Notes: generated from the letters alone by a model not told the origin. 64,000 nt of DNA from Erythrobasidium yunnanense (GCA_001600175.1 BCJC01000007.1:1388115-1452114), one strand, 5' to 3'. Positions 22,650 through 35,534 are shown, numbered from the stretch's first letter. Program-made: numbers and translations.

Positions 22650-24673
22650 TCAGTGAGCGCGATTATCCAGTCTGCTGACACCGTCTAGGTGCCGCTTCTT
22701 GGTCTTCTGGTATAGTGTAAGTACACTGTATCCTCCACAGTTCTCGGTCACTGAAGATAGCACAGAAAAGGTCAACAAAGGAAGCCAAGCGCGGCGAGGG
22801 ATTCGTGGACTCACTCGATCCACTACATTGGAGGCCGCACAGAGCGGGATTGACGAGCTGACCACTCCCGCCGTTGGAGAATTTGTTGCCGCAGTAGCAT
22901 TCCTTCGCGTATTCGGTAGCGGCGCTGCATTGCGAGTTCAGCTGAGGGCATTGTAAGGGCTCAGACTTGAGTGACTGACTATGTGTATCCCTTGGAGCTG
23001 CAGAAGTCGGTGCAGCGCTTGCCGGTCATGCCAAAATCATCTTGCAAGAAAGCATCCGGCAAGAGTCGGCCAGAGATTCCTTCCGCGACACACTGTCAAG
23101 AAGGCAGTATCCCCATCAGGAAAGTAACGTAACGGAATCATCTTGATCGCCTACTCACTCCAACAACCTTGAAGCCTGAGGCGAGAGTGGAATTAGGGGA
23201 AGTGAAGCCAGGCTGCGTAGGAGGGCAGTAGTTGCAGTCGGTTGGCTTGTTTGGATTCGAAGTACTCCAAACGGGATTATCTCCTGGTAGCTTCTTGATG
23301 GGATGGTAGAGTCCGACATCTTCGTTGACAACTAGAGGAGGGCAGTTGTCGGTTCAGCTTTTTACCGAAGAATCTTCGGCAGTATGGTGATGGCCATATG
23401 AGCCACACGTACCTGGAGCTGTGATACGGCATGCTCGTGCAACATTCTCGTTGATAGACTTTGCCAGAGGCGGACAGGTCTCGATCGTTCCGGTGTTGAC
23501 GCACTGATCGATAGCCTGCTGAAGTACTTTGGTGTCCCAACCAGCAGCATAGTCTGCATGAAAGCCAGTGCCGGTATTGTCACCAAAGCTGAATGTCCAG
23601 GCACCTTTGCGGTATGGGAAGTTCTGAACGTTGTAGAACACCTCGTACATGAGGGTCGGCAGTCTAACCGGGTGAGTCGATGGACAATTGCCTCCTTCGT
23701 AAACTTCTGTGGGGTACGCTGCGTGTGATAAGTCTGGCTTTACGAGGTTCTTGCCATCCCCTATGATCGCCTATTTAGCTGGCTTCAATGGATTTCTGCT
23801 TATGCTTACAGCAAGATGGGAAGGTGATTGAGGCGCGCACGCCGCCAGGACACTGCTGCTGTGGAAAGTCGGGCCGTGATACGTAGCCATCCACTATTCC
23901 ACAAGGCTTGTCAGCGATGACCTCTCTCGATGTGTCATCTGACTAACCGCCAAAGCATGAATACTGCACTGCGTGATCGGCGACATTCGCCGGATTGAAG
24001 ACTCGGTGGTAAGGATTGCCGCCTATCATCATAAGACCGGTTGGGAAAGCTTGAATTCGCTCGCCAGGCTGGCCACGCTGGAAGTAGTACATGGTGATAC
24101 CTAGGTATAAAGTCAGCCCAGCAACTACATGCTCTGTTAAAGGACTCCGTACCGCTATTGATGTGGGAAAAGCTGCCATTCGACCATCGATAGTACATGG
24201 CTGGATACCAGTACCTAGACGAGGGATCAGAGGTGATGGTTGCTGCATTCTAGTCCATAACAGCGTACCATGACTTATCGGCTTGCACCGGGATTGTGGT
24301 GCACTGGCTCTTCTTCAGAGATGCCTCTGTGAAGGTGTGCCTAGCAGAAGAATGTAAGATTGTGAATGCCTAGTCACCGCTCTTCACACACGTCAAAGTA
24401 TCCGGACCTGTAAAGCAAATATACATTAGCCTTGCCCTTTAAGCACTCAGTAGCTGAGATCATACCGTAAAACGCATGGGTGTGGTTGCTTATGATACTG
24501 GAAGTCAAGTCTCAGCGGAGAACCTCAGAAGAGGCATCCTGGACGTGCCCGCTCTGCATAAGTGGGTCTAGACGTTGATATGCTAGTGTATTAGGTCCAC
24601 CGTAAGCCCACCAGGCTTCAGATCTTGCTGCGTTGATTAGTAGCAAGGCCAAGGCGGCCGCGTACTTCATCAT
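22650..24673 (-). CDS. Secreted DUF1996 protein with C-terminal WSC domain, 12 exons
   Basis: It starts MMKYAAALALLLINAARSEA, a clear signal peptide. DUF1996 blocks follow through eleven short introns: RLDPLMQSG, HTHAFYG, SQCTTIPVQADKSWYWYPAM, ITMYYFQRG, CPGGVRASITFPSC, WDGKNLVKPDLSHAAYP, TFSFGDNTGTGFHADYAAGW. Near the C-terminus VVGCVAEGISGRLL, YAATEYAKECYCGN and ENCGGYSVLTLYQ form a cysteine-rich WSC carbohydrate-binding domain. Intron 1 (24548-24498) has a GC donor (GCACGT) in the only phase that joins the two conserved halves. The last intron gives SMTENCGGYS, a typical WSC ending. DUF1996 proteins are extracellular or wall-associated and of unknown activity; the WSC part suggests glucan or cell-wall binding. 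Confidence 0.85.
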
Positions 24674-25275
24674 GGTCGTGGAAAGAGGGTGGTCTTAAGG
24701 AACGTGTGAGAGAGGGAGGACGTAGGACGATACAGAAGCTTGTGTAAGAAGCAGGAGGAGAAGAGACTCTCCCTTACTCAATCTCAATTTTGCTTTAGCG
24801 AGAGCACCCAAGACACTCGCCGCTGGTGAGCCGGTTGCACTATCGCCGAGTGAAGCCCACAGCAGGCAGTCAGCCCATTTCCTTTGTTCTGATCACATAG
24901 CTAGCGATGGCCGCAGCTACTCGGAGAGCCGTATGATAGCCCATCAGCCGGCGAGCTCTTCTCGCTGCACCAGCTTCAAGGGAACGCCCACAGCACAGTC
25001 GATGCCAGGAGCAGCATCGGCGATCGCAATGCAGCGAGTTGTTCAGGTTTGCGATTTGCTGGCATGCATGTGTCTTTACAGATCCTGCGAACGTGATCGC
25101 TTGTCGCGCAGGACAAGACAGTTTGCGTTTTGTTGAACTAGAGCGATGAGCTGACATTCAGAGAATCGCGCAGTCTCCATATGCATCTTTCCCATTCTTG
25201 ACGTCGCAGCTTCTCGGAGAGTTTCGGTCTTCTTTCTTCCCACTCTTTCTCAATCATTAGCAACAGCTAGATATC
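24674..25275. other. Divergent promoter region of DUF1996-WSC and first AKR gene
   Basis: No supported coding sequence in the 600 bases between the two start codons. The open frames at 24870-25157 show no motif. Confidence 0.4.
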
Positions 25276-26508
25276 ATGGCATCTCAGATTGACAGAATCC
25301 AGCTCAACGACGGTACAAGCATCCCTTGGCTTGCATGGTAAAAGCTTCAATTCGGTCGAAGGGAAAAGAAAAACATGGGCTGACATCTCGTCATAGGGGT
25401 AACGGCACTGGAAACGCAAAGAAAGAAGCCGTGGACGCTGGCACAGGTACTAAAGCTGACTTTCTTACTCTTCTCCGAGCGTAAAGATATCGAAGAGCTC
25501 ATGGCGAACCTGTTTTTGCGGGGCTTTCATGACAGCCGCCCTCAGAAGTGGAATAAATCACATCGACACCGCCCAGAGTATGCTAAGTATTCTAATGATA
25601 TCTGTGCATCTGCTGATGAAGAAAATCAGTCTACACCACAGAGGGATCTGTCCCTGAGGCTATCAAACAGGCCGGCGTAGATCGCTCGCAGATTTACGTT
25701 ACTAGCAAGCAATTCGATGCCTGTAACTCAGACGATGAGGTTCGCAAGGTATGTGGCTTTTTGTTTATCGGAAAAGACACGTTGTTGACTGGTCGTTCCA
25801 GCAAATCGATGAGTCCATTGCGAAGGCAAGTATGCAGAACGCAGGTGGTCCTTCGTATCAGTGACGTAAGCTGATGGCTATACGCAACAGCTCGGCAGTG
25901 TTCCAGACCTTTTCCTCATCCACAACCCCTTCATGGGCGACAAGCCAGAGCGAATGACATCCGTATGGGCCATCTTTGAGCAGTACAAGGACGCTGGAGA
26001 GCTCAAGAGTATAGGTGTCAGCAATTTCAGAACGCAGGACTTCGAGAAGCTGTTCAAAGTCGCGAAACACAAGCCAGTCGTCAACCAGCTTGAATTCCAT
26101 CCCTTCGTACTCAAACATCTCGAGCCAGTGCTCAAGGTACATGAAGAGCACAATATCGTAGTCGAGTCCTATGGCCCTCTTACACCTACCCTGCGTCACC
26201 CCACAAAGGGCGAGCCTTTAAAGCCTGCCCTCCAGAAAGCCGCCAAGAGACTTTCCGAGAAGACTGGTGAAGACATCGACGAGAATGCCGTCCTTTTGCT
26301 CTGGTGCAAGGCTCACAACGTGATAGCAGTGACTGCCTCAGGCCATGCGGAGAGAATCAAAAGCCTGGCTAAGATAGCTAAATTGAAGGAGGGTTTGACG
26401 AAGGAGGAAGTATCGGAGATCGATGAGATTGGCAAGAAATACCACTTCCGTCACTACACCGAGCACATGACAGTAGACTTCCCAGACCCCGACCTGCCTT
26501 CGCAGTAG
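25276..26508 (+). CDS. Aldo-keto reductase, tandem copy 1, 304 aa
   Basis: A NAD(P)H-dependent reductase with TIM-barrel fold, probably cytosolic. Six exons: 25276-25337, 25397-25446, 25536-25577, 25630-25748, 25802-25825 and 25891-26508. The catalytic tetrad positions are visible: Asp and Tyr in HIDTAQIY, Lys in YVTSK, and His in LFLIHNP. Also present are GVSNFRTQDFEKL, PVVNQLEFHPF and the cofactor region near LLLWCKAHNVIAVTAS. Intron 5 (25826-25890) begins GCAAGT, a GC-AG intron; the 24-nt exon before it is unusually small. No signal peptide. The substrate is unknown. The sister gene lies 500 bases downstream. Confidence 0.88.
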
Positions 26509-27006
26509 ACTGGGCCTGCAAGGAGAGAAGTCGAGCACGCACACAACCACATGCACGATGTACTTAGTCTCGCTTTGCAATTACAACAAGGCTTAGCAGG
26601 CGCTTCCGCTTCAAAGGTAGAACTGATATCCAGGAAAATTGGTCCGGACCCTTCCTCTCTTTACAAAGCATCATCAGTACTGTACAGCTGATTTATTAAG
26701 GAGATCGTCGAAAGTACTACCGGTCAAGTCTCTGCAGCTCAACGAGGCCTTCTCAGTGTCGATTGTGAAGAACGAATGATTCCACGGTCGCACGGTCACG
26801 ACCAGACGAGAATGGCCTTGCAATGTGCAAATTCGACATCATATCATCGCCAACGGTATTCGAGGCAACCTCACGCGCCTTCAGGACGCGCGACGGCATG
26901 AAACCCACCATAGCCGCGTGGGTTCCGCGCTTCGCTATTTTAACTTCTTTTTCAGTCTCCCTTCTAAGCCACCAACGAGACATCAGCAGTATCAGAGAGA
27001 CACAGT
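26509..27006. other. Intergenic between the tandem aldo-keto reductases
   Basis: No supported gene. Presumed terminator of copy 1 and promoter of copy 2. Confidence 0.4.
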
Positions 27007-28198
27007 ATGGCTTCTGCAATCGACACTGTGGAGCTGAGTGACGGTACAAGCATCCCGTGGCTTGCATGGTACCCCCATCCGCGTTCAATGCCAGCCAGAT
27101 TATCTGCAAACTGACGTTTGTCACACGCGACTTATATCCAGGGGCAACGGCACCGGCGATGCAAAGGAAGATGCCCTCAGAGCAGGCAAAGGTGCGCGCT
27201 GCGTTAAGAAGTAATCCTGTACTGATGCTATTGTTCCGCAATCTCTGTCGTAGCTGCACTGCGAGCTGGGATCAATCACCTCGACACTGCCAACGGTGAG
27301 CAAGCTCGCTCTTGCCTGCTTAATGGTGGTCGGCAACTGAGATATCCTGATCTTTTGGCAGTATACGGAACAGAGCCACAGACACTCCAGGCCATACAAG
27401 AGACTGGTATAGACCGCTCCAGCGTCTTTGTTACGAGCAAGATCTACAGAGCGCACCCGACTGACGAGGAGATTCGCGAGGCAGGTGCCCGCTGCTATAT
27501 TTGTCTGTGAGATTCGTCTGAGAGCATATAGACAGTCTATAGACGAGTCTCTCTCAAATCTAGGAGGCCCGCCAGACCTCTTCTTGGTCCACAACCCCCA
27601 GATCACCTTCCCGGACAGGCCCATTCCTATGTTCCAGGACAGACTTGTTCCCCTGTGGCAGATCCTTGAAGAGTACAAAGATGCAGGAAGACTCAAGAGC
27701 CTGGGTTGTAGCAATTTTCGTCCAAGCGATCTCGCAAAAGTGCTCAAGATAGCAAAACACAAGCCTGTGGTGCATCAGCTCGAGTTTCATCCTTTCGTCC
27801 TTAAGCATCTTGAACCCATACTCAAGATCCATGAAGAGCATGGTATTGTCACCGAGAGCTACGGGCCTCTTACACCTACGCTCCGACATCCAACCAAGGG
27901 GGCTCCGTTACGAGCCACCCTCGAGAGGATCGCCAAGAGGCTCTCAGAAAGTACGGGAACGGAGATTGATGAGAATGTAGTGCTGCTGCTTTGGTGCAAA
28001 GCCAAAAATATGGTTGTGGTAACAGCATCTGGTAATGAGCGGCGCATAGACGGGCTAGCGAAGGTCGCACGTCTCAAGGCAAGTCTTACAAAGGAGGAAG
28101 TGGAGGAGATAGATGCTATAGGCTCGAGGTACCACTTCCGGTTCTATACTCAACATATGACGGTGGACTTCCCAGCGCCTGATCTCCCTTCACAGTAA
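27007..28198 (+). CDS. Aldo-keto reductase, tandem copy 2, 311 aa
   Basis: Exons are 27007-27068, 27142-27191, 27254-27295, 27362-27480 and 27536-28198. The first four have exactly the same lengths as in copy 1 (62, 50, 42 and 119 nt), which shows recent tandem duplication. Catalytic positions are DTANVY, FVTSK and LFLVHNP; the C-terminal part matches copy 1 closely (KHKPVVHQLEFHPFVLKHLE, GPLTPTLRHPTKG). Copy 2 lacks the intron that in copy 1 separates ESIAK from LGSVPD. Its fourth intron (27481-27535) would have a GC donor (GCAGGT) if borders follow copy 1. A loop insertion ITFPDRPIPMFQDRLVP after HNPQ is specific to this copy. Confidence 0.85.
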
Positions 28199-28537
28199 CC
28201 TCTGGATGCAGCATTAGCTCCCGAGTGTATACAATGTTCGCATAAGCTAGACGATCATTCATTGCTTGTCAGCTTGTCAGCCCCTTTGCCCTTGTCAATA
28301 TAGACCTTGTAAATAAGCATAGAAATTTGACCAGAGCCTTTGGCCTACTAGGTAATGTAGCTACATCACTACAGAGACGTGTCGACTATGAAGAATCAGC
28401 TAACTGAGGACTATGAGAACAGATGAAGTTGCTATCAGGAAAGGCGCTACAAGAGAGAAGAAGCGGAAGCGCGAGAAAGATTGATTGAATCGGGGACTTC
28501 CTTTCGTGATGATACTATTATTGTGTTATTGGAATAT
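28199..28537. other. Convergent 3' region, no gene seen
   Basis: Lies between the stops of AKR copy 2 and MET30. Nothing coding is supported. Confidence 0.4.
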
Positions 28538-31139
28538 TTATGATTGCTGGGCGAAGCTCCAGATTCGCACTGTGCTGTCGTCTGAGCCAGAGATGATCTT
28601 ATCATCTCCCAGCGCGACCGACGTTACTGCTCCTCGATGTCCTACAAGGGTGTGCAAGCATCTACCGCTTGCTCTGTCCCAGATCTTAATGGTTCGATCG
28701 TGAGAAGCAGAGACGATACGGAGCTTATCCATGTCGAGCGCCCAGACACCTTCGATATGGCCGAACAGGGTGCGTGCGCAGGTGGCTTCTTCAACATTCC
28801 ACATCTTGATGGTACTGTGATTGTGAACAGTCAGCCTATGACGGATGTCCGAAAGGAAACTAGACTTACTTGTCGAGGGATCCGCTAATGACAAGAGGAG
28901 CTTTACCTTCACCGAAGTTGATGTATGGCAGAGTTGAAGGATCAGGAGGTGGTCTTGCAGCGGCTTGTAGAAAAGTAGCAGCAGTAGGTGGTCCATGCGG
29001 TACATCTGCTGCATTAACGAATCCAGCTGAAGTCGAAGCAGCAGGCATATCCTCAAAGAATCCATCGTAGCCGTTCCCATCGACGACTTGAGAGCGTCCT
29101 AGAGTCGGCTTGCGCTGTTCTGATGGCTGGATATAGCTGTTCTTCTCTTTGTCGGTAGTGCCGATCGGGAAGGAAGTACTTGAATGCTCGTCGATAGAGA
29201 GCACTTTCAAGCACTGTACTTGGGCAACATGCCCTTCTAACGTTCGCACGCATTGGCGAGTCAAAAGATCCCAAACTTTGACTGTCCCGTCATCTGAGGC
29301 TGAGAAGAGAAGCTTGATAGAAGGAGGAGCAGAAGAAGAGGATTGTTGAGGGTCATTTGGCTGAAGAGAGTCGGTGGCCATCTCGGCAGTGGTAGGCGTA
29401 GGTGAACAATCGGTAGAATCTGGAGACCAGATCTTGACCTGATTTACCCATTCTCGATGTCCTCGGAGAGTGAAGCACTCGGCGGTATTGAAGTTCCATA
29501 CCTGCAGAAACAGAGAATACATCAGAAATCACGTTCTTAAGGAAGTAAGGTCAAGTAACGTACTTTGATAGTAGAGTCAGCGCTTCCGCTGGCTAAAACG
29601 TGCTTATCGAAGCACAAGCTGATGACAGCATCTCTATGTCCTTCGAGGGTCCTAATACATTGTCCCGTTCTCCAGCTCCAGATCTTGAGAGTACAGTCCA
29701 TACTTCCGGAAATAAGCTTTACCGAATCGAACTGTATACATCTGACACCTCTCGTATGGCCTCGGAGGACGTTCTCGCAGTTTCCAGTCTCAGCATTCCA
29801 GATTCGGATAGTCCTGTCCCATGAACCTGTCATGAGGACTGGCCAAGCTGGGTTGTTGAGCGTCTCGTCGATCTGAAGACATGTGATGGCATCGGTGTGT
29901 CCCGTGAGAGTACGGAAATTGCAGTTGCCGCGAGCCCAGTTTCGTGCAATGGCTAGTCTTTCGCAATAGACAGACTTCCAAGGTCGAGTGATCTGTAGAC
30001 TTCGACTATTGCTATCTTGGAACGAAGTAGAAGCGGAAGAAGGTGAGGGAGGATTGGAGGATAAGTTGAGGTGATCTAGGTGTAAACTGGAGGAAGAAGG
30101 AGCAGAAGACTCGAGACGAGGTCTCTTGGCTGGGTTGACGAACGGTCTAGAAAGAGCTTCCTCGAGGCTCTTGGGCAGAGGAGTGTGATTATGCTGAGCA
30201 TTATCGTATTTGATCTGAGCTTGTGCAGTGCTTCCTGGCGCAGGGGACTTCTGCTTCCTCTTTCGCTCGAGTAGAGGTAGACCCCATCCGCACTTCTCAC
30301 ACTTCCTCTCGATATGCTGCTCGCACATAGTCCGCCAAAGCAGGTCATCGTCGGCCAAGGCTTTCCAGCTCTTGCTGACCTGCGCAGCGCGTCCAAGTGT
30401 GATAGCATCGAGGTAGCCCATGCACTTCAAGCTCAGCTCTCGTGGAAGTACGGCGAATGGGTCGAGTCTGCACTCGGCTTTAAGCTGTTCGGTGAGGAAA
30501 GATAGCTGAGAGGGACAGCATATAGCCAAGAGACCTTGTAAGGTGATGATGCGTGCTCTGCCAGATGACGATGAGAAGAGTGACCATATGGTATTCGCCA
30601 TCTGCTGCTCATTCTCAGACAGCTTTTCGAGGCGCTGTGGACAAACAAGGTTTTGCGGTGTCAGCTGACATCTAACGTGGCATGGAGGATGGATATCTCA
30701 CCTTCTGCAGAGCTACTCTACTACCTCCATCTACCATCCTCTGATGTCTAAGACAGATTCTCTTGCAGTCCCCTCCTGGCGGGCCTTGGACGCCAAACCC
30801 ATTCTGCGCTGATGGAGCGACTGCAGGGTTTTGCGGGTGATGTGGTCTGTACGGTGTACACGCTTCTGCATCATCCGACTCTTCGTTGCTGGCGCTGCTA
30901 GGCCTGGCCACGTCGAAGTCCATGCCAAGTTGAGGGAGGATAGGGGTGGTTTCGCTCATGCGTGCATCATCATCATGGTCGTCTTCATCCAGGACGGTAG
31001 CTCTTCTCTTTCCTTTGATGTCGATGCTACTATTGCTGTTGCTGACTGGCAACTCTGCCGTTTTCGCGCCTGGCGAGGCCGCGCAGTGAAAGCTGTCAGG
31101 GAGGTCCTCGATGGCCCTCGGTGACTGAGGTTTGTGCAT
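28538..31139 (-). CDS. MET30: F-box/WD40 protein Met30 (SconB type), 805 aa
   Basis: Substrate receptor of an SCF ubiquitin ligase that controls sulfur-metabolism activators in fungi. Exons are 31139-30702, 30634-29564, 29501-28870 and 28814-28538. The N-terminus has the family block KRICLRHQRMVD. The F-box lies near residues 200-250 (FAVLPRELSLKCMGYLDAIT, VSKSWKALADDDLLWR), followed by CEKCGWGLPLLERKRK, which is characteristic of Met30/SconB. From about residue 385 there are WD40 repeats, for example LTGSWDRTIRIWNAETGNCE, SGSMDCTLKIWSW, ASGSADSTIKVWNFNTAECF, SASDDGTVKVWDLLTR, SGSLDNTIKMWNVEEATCAR, SASHDRTIKIWDRASGRCLH and SGSDDSTVRIWSF. A low-complexity insertion of about 100 residues splits the propeller before the last repeats. 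Confidence 0.92.
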
Positions 31140-31843
31140 TGATTTGCTGTGATTGTTTCAAGAGAATATACGTCGTTATCGTTTCGAAATTGGGAGAAAG
31201 GAAAGCCTTGATAATCAGTGAAACCACCGAACTCGGCTTCTTCGACTTGGACTTCATGGCGTCTTCAAAGTGTGGCTGAGGGTTGACAAAGAATTGGGCA
31301 AACAAGACGCAATCCAGAGCAATGGTGTGTATATACACATGCTATACAGACATCAAATGAAACGTGCAAGATGAAGCTGCTTACCGAACTCGTCTCCCGA
31401 CGGTCTGGCGGGACCTGTCATGAATCTTAAAACACCCTGCCGGTCATTACCATACTTTCTCCCCTCAGCTTCTACACTGCTCCAGCCCTAGCCCTTCTCT
31501 CTTCAGACATTTCCATCCAACTTGCTCGATGTCCTGTCCCCAACTTCCCCCTATCTCGGTATCGTGTTATCTATCGGGTGCTGATGCATATTTTGTCTGC
31601 ATTATCTACATCTGCATAAGCAGATTAGCAGCATAACAGGGCACCGCAGACTATTCGTCGTCGCTCTAAGCGCCGTCCCCGCGTTTCGCAGCTCAACATG
31701 CCAATATTTGGCATGCTCGCTTAGCTACCTTGGACGTCTTCCAGCATCACGAAGACATCACGAGGTATCCTCGGCAAGCAGAGCATCTAGCGCTGCCTTT
31801 CTCCCTGCTCTCTCTCTCTTCTCTTACACGCAATCAAACGAAG
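31140..31843. promoter_or_regulatory. Divergent promoter region of MET30 and the BTB-like gene
   Basis: No coding sequence is supported over 700 bases. At 31697-31715 it holds a perfect inverted repeat, CATGCCAA-TAT-TTGGCATG (8-bp arms, 3-nt spacer), a plausible dimeric factor site. A pyrimidine-rich stretch at 31800-31830 precedes the BTB-like start codon. Confidence 0.4.
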
Positions 31844-32651
31844 ATGGAGAAGTCCTCAGTAGCTGTTAATGAGATCGTACATCCAGACTTCAGTGCGCTA
31901 CCAGATACCAACATATGCGTGCGTAGCGCACCGACCGTTATGAGAAAAAAGGAAAAGCCTACCACGACACTTTGCAACGGGTTCTCCAGCTAGAGGAAGA
32001 TAGTCACACAATCGCGCGTCTCCTCTGCAGCATCCAACAGAATGACGTAACCAAGCTGCCTGACGCTGCCAACCTGGATGGAGCTAGCTTGGTCGATCTT
32101 TTCACGGCTGCCTTGAAATATCAGATCATAACTCTTCAGGTGACCCTTGAACAAGGCATCCGGTAACCGAGGCAAGATTTCCGCTAGCGCGTGCACGGCG
32201 ACTGACTGCTCCCTTGTACAGTCTTCGCTTGCGCGAGATACCTTATTACTTGGACATCAACCATCTGGTTGCGTTGATGCAATTGGCTTGCACGAGCGAT
32301 CGCAAGACACTCATCGTAGACCTCACCACGGCAGCGACAGAACGCTCGACGGACCTGTCTGGCGACTGCATTCAGAGAATATGCAAGTGTCTCAATGGCG
32401 AAGGAAGCGCTCTATTGGTCAGTTCATTTCCATATCCCTGGATTCTTCAGCACTGACGGCAGGAGCAGTTGAGACTCGTTGGCGCAAAGCTGCAAAACAA
32501 GACGACAGCGATCGCAGCCCAGCTTAAAAGTCTCGAGAGTAAAATAGCTGAGATTGCGCCGGTACCGAGTGCTGGCCACACCGAGTGCCTGTCACTTCTA
32601 CAAAGCGTAAACCGTCAGCTAAGCGGCTGCAATCGGCTTCCAACATCCTAA
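31844..32651 (+). CDS. Short BTB/POZ-like protein, 208 aa, domain apparently incomplete
   Basis: Exons are 31844-31918, 31990-32162, 32222-32417 and 32469-32651; phases join and introns have good borders. The protein begins with a BTB-type start (HPDFSALPDTNIC) and later has LEEDSHTIARLLCSIQ and LVDLFTAALKYQI, which match the second half of fungal BTB domains. About 40-45 residues normally between these halves (the RVHRLVL-type segment) are absent, and intron 1 lies at exactly that place. The C-terminal part has EIPYYLDINHLVALMQLAC and a short coiled coil (LQNKTTAIAAQLKSLESKIA). The gene may be a shortened but working paralog, or decaying. An alternative last intron from 32607 would change the final residues. 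Confidence 0.55.
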
Positions 32652-33277
32652 TGAACAATAATAGAAGCACGAGGACGACAGACTGGTTGTAGCATGAGGT
32701 GGATGCATGACGAGCAATGCAAGCGAGTCTGGGGGAGATTAACCACGTTGGCCGCGGTGCACTGGGATGCTGACGGCGAGTCCTTTTCAAGTCTCGGGCC
32801 CCCTAAAGTGGCTTGGAGCGAAAGTACGAGCAGTCTACGAGGCTTACCGCAAGAATAATCCGCCAATACGCTCAGGCTTCTCCAAGCTCTCATACTCCTC
32901 TGAGATAGCGCGTGACATGATCACCAAGGTCATCATCACTATAATCTCTGCATGTCAGAGGCGCTTCGCTCTGTTCTCAATTGTTCCCTTCGGCCGATAG
33001 AACTAAAATACCATGCGATGTTTTCGTCAGCCTACACTGATCTCTGCATACTAAATACTCTGTACACATGCTTGCTCAATCTTCCAGAGCTTGAACGAAG
33101 AACTAGGGCCCAGCTGATGAATCCTTTCATGCTGAAAAGCGGTCGCGATCCGCTTCTGCTGTCCGCCAGAGCCCTCTCATTCGTGTCTGAAGACCTTCCG
33201 CTGACTCTCCAATACCAACAAGCACACGTCTGCTGCAGACTTTTCCGTTCAGCAGATTGCGAAAGCATTCGATCGCC
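32652..33277. other. Intergenic, weak coding traces only
   Basis: A 54-codon frame from 32695 (MRWMHDEQCKRVWGRLTTLA) vaguely recalls the tail of fungal BTB proteins and could be a remnant or an extra exon of the gene to the left. Nothing firm is seen. Confidence 0.3.
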
Positions 33278-33945
33278 ATGCGCGCTTCAATACTACTTCT
33301 TACAATCAGCACTGCCAGCCTAGCTGAAGCTGTAGCGATCCAGCAAGTATCCACTTATACGAACATGCTCCTGAAGCGAGTCGATGCGAATACGCTGACG
33401 GGCAACTTTGGCGTAACGTACTACAACACCGATGAAGTTCCCCTCGGCTTTGGGACGAGCGTCACATTTCCGCAGGTATGTCGTTACGGCAGAACGGCGG
33501 CATCAGAGGAACTGATACTTCGTTCGACCAGACAAATGATGGCTTTCGCATCAGCTGGCCAGGAAGCGAGACTGTGCAAATATGCCTAGAATGGCTGCCC
33601 ATGACAGGCCTGATTCAGACGTCGTCATGTTCCCAGTCAGCAGCCTCCACCGATCAGACGCCCTTCAACATCGCGTGCGCTGCGGAGCCAGCCTCAGGTG
33701 GAGCTAGAATCTGCGCATTCTATTATGGCGCCCTGAGTGAGAAGAGATGTGTAGGCGCTGGAAGTGCGGAGAATGGAGTCGTACAGCTGCCGCCTGAACA
33801 ATGCTTGCCGAATGACCCGGCATCCTGGGCTGTAAGTTCAGTCTATCCAGATTGCGCGGGAGAAGCTGAATATCGATCTTATGCTTGTGATTCGGCAGCT
33901 GTACAAGATCAAGAAACTCGAGGAATGAGTAAGAGGGAGGATTGA
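33278..33945 (+). CDS. Small secreted protein, 203 aa, unknown function
   Basis: Two exons, 33278-33475 and 33532-33945, with a 56-nt intron (GTATGT donor, AACTGAT branch, GACCAG acceptor). The start ATG gives MRASILLLTISTASLAEAVA, a clean signal peptide with an AEA-type cleavage region. The mature part has about eight cysteines spread through the second half (QICLEW, SSCSQ, IACAAE, RICAFYY, KRCVG, QCLPN, PDCAGE, YACDS), which suggests disulfide bonds. There are no transmembrane segments or GPI signal. I recognise no family. The size and Cys content are those of small secreted fungal proteins in general, which includes effectors but does not prove such a role. Confidence 0.7.
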
Positions 33946-34126
33946 GGGATTATAACCATCCGGGATCTGAAAGTAATTTAACACCGATGCATAAGTGGAA
34001 GTCTTGATGATCAGTCCGTTCTTCTATGATATGAAAGCTTCGTAATACCCAGAGACAGAGTGTACGAATAGCTTCAACCAAATTACTGACAACACAGAAG
34101 CCGCGACGCACTGCTCTGCCCGATGT

Positions 34127-35184
<1,058 letters not shown>

Positions 35185-35534
35185 GAACGAGGGAAGGCAA
35201 GAAGGTAGCCGTCGATTGACCAGTAAATGTACATTTGATCATTTCAACACACTAGGATATAACATATACAACCGTCCACGAGGCGAGATGTGGACGCTCA
35301 TTGCCCTTACCCATGAGAAAGCGAATAGCCGATAGGAGTATGGTTTGCACCACGATAGATAGCGAATGTGGGAGGGAGGGGATGAGAGTGTACCTCTGTA
35401 GTGTTACATACGTCGGCGACTCCGTATAGTCAGCAGGGCTGCCAAAATGCCGAACAGACAATTCTCGAGCCTGGAGAAGAGCATATAACGGTTATATACG
35501 GGAAGTCGTTTATTCACATTGGATCTTGTCCTTC
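35185..35534. other. Intergenic between URA6 start and BQT4 stop
   Basis: No supported gene; presumed URA6 promoter and BQT4 3' end. Confidence 0.4.

Noticed and set aside
33476-33492. A 17-nt GT-AG intron that would join the two frames of the small secreted protein
   Set aside because: A normal 56-nt intron (33476-33531) with a branch site joins the same frames equally well.
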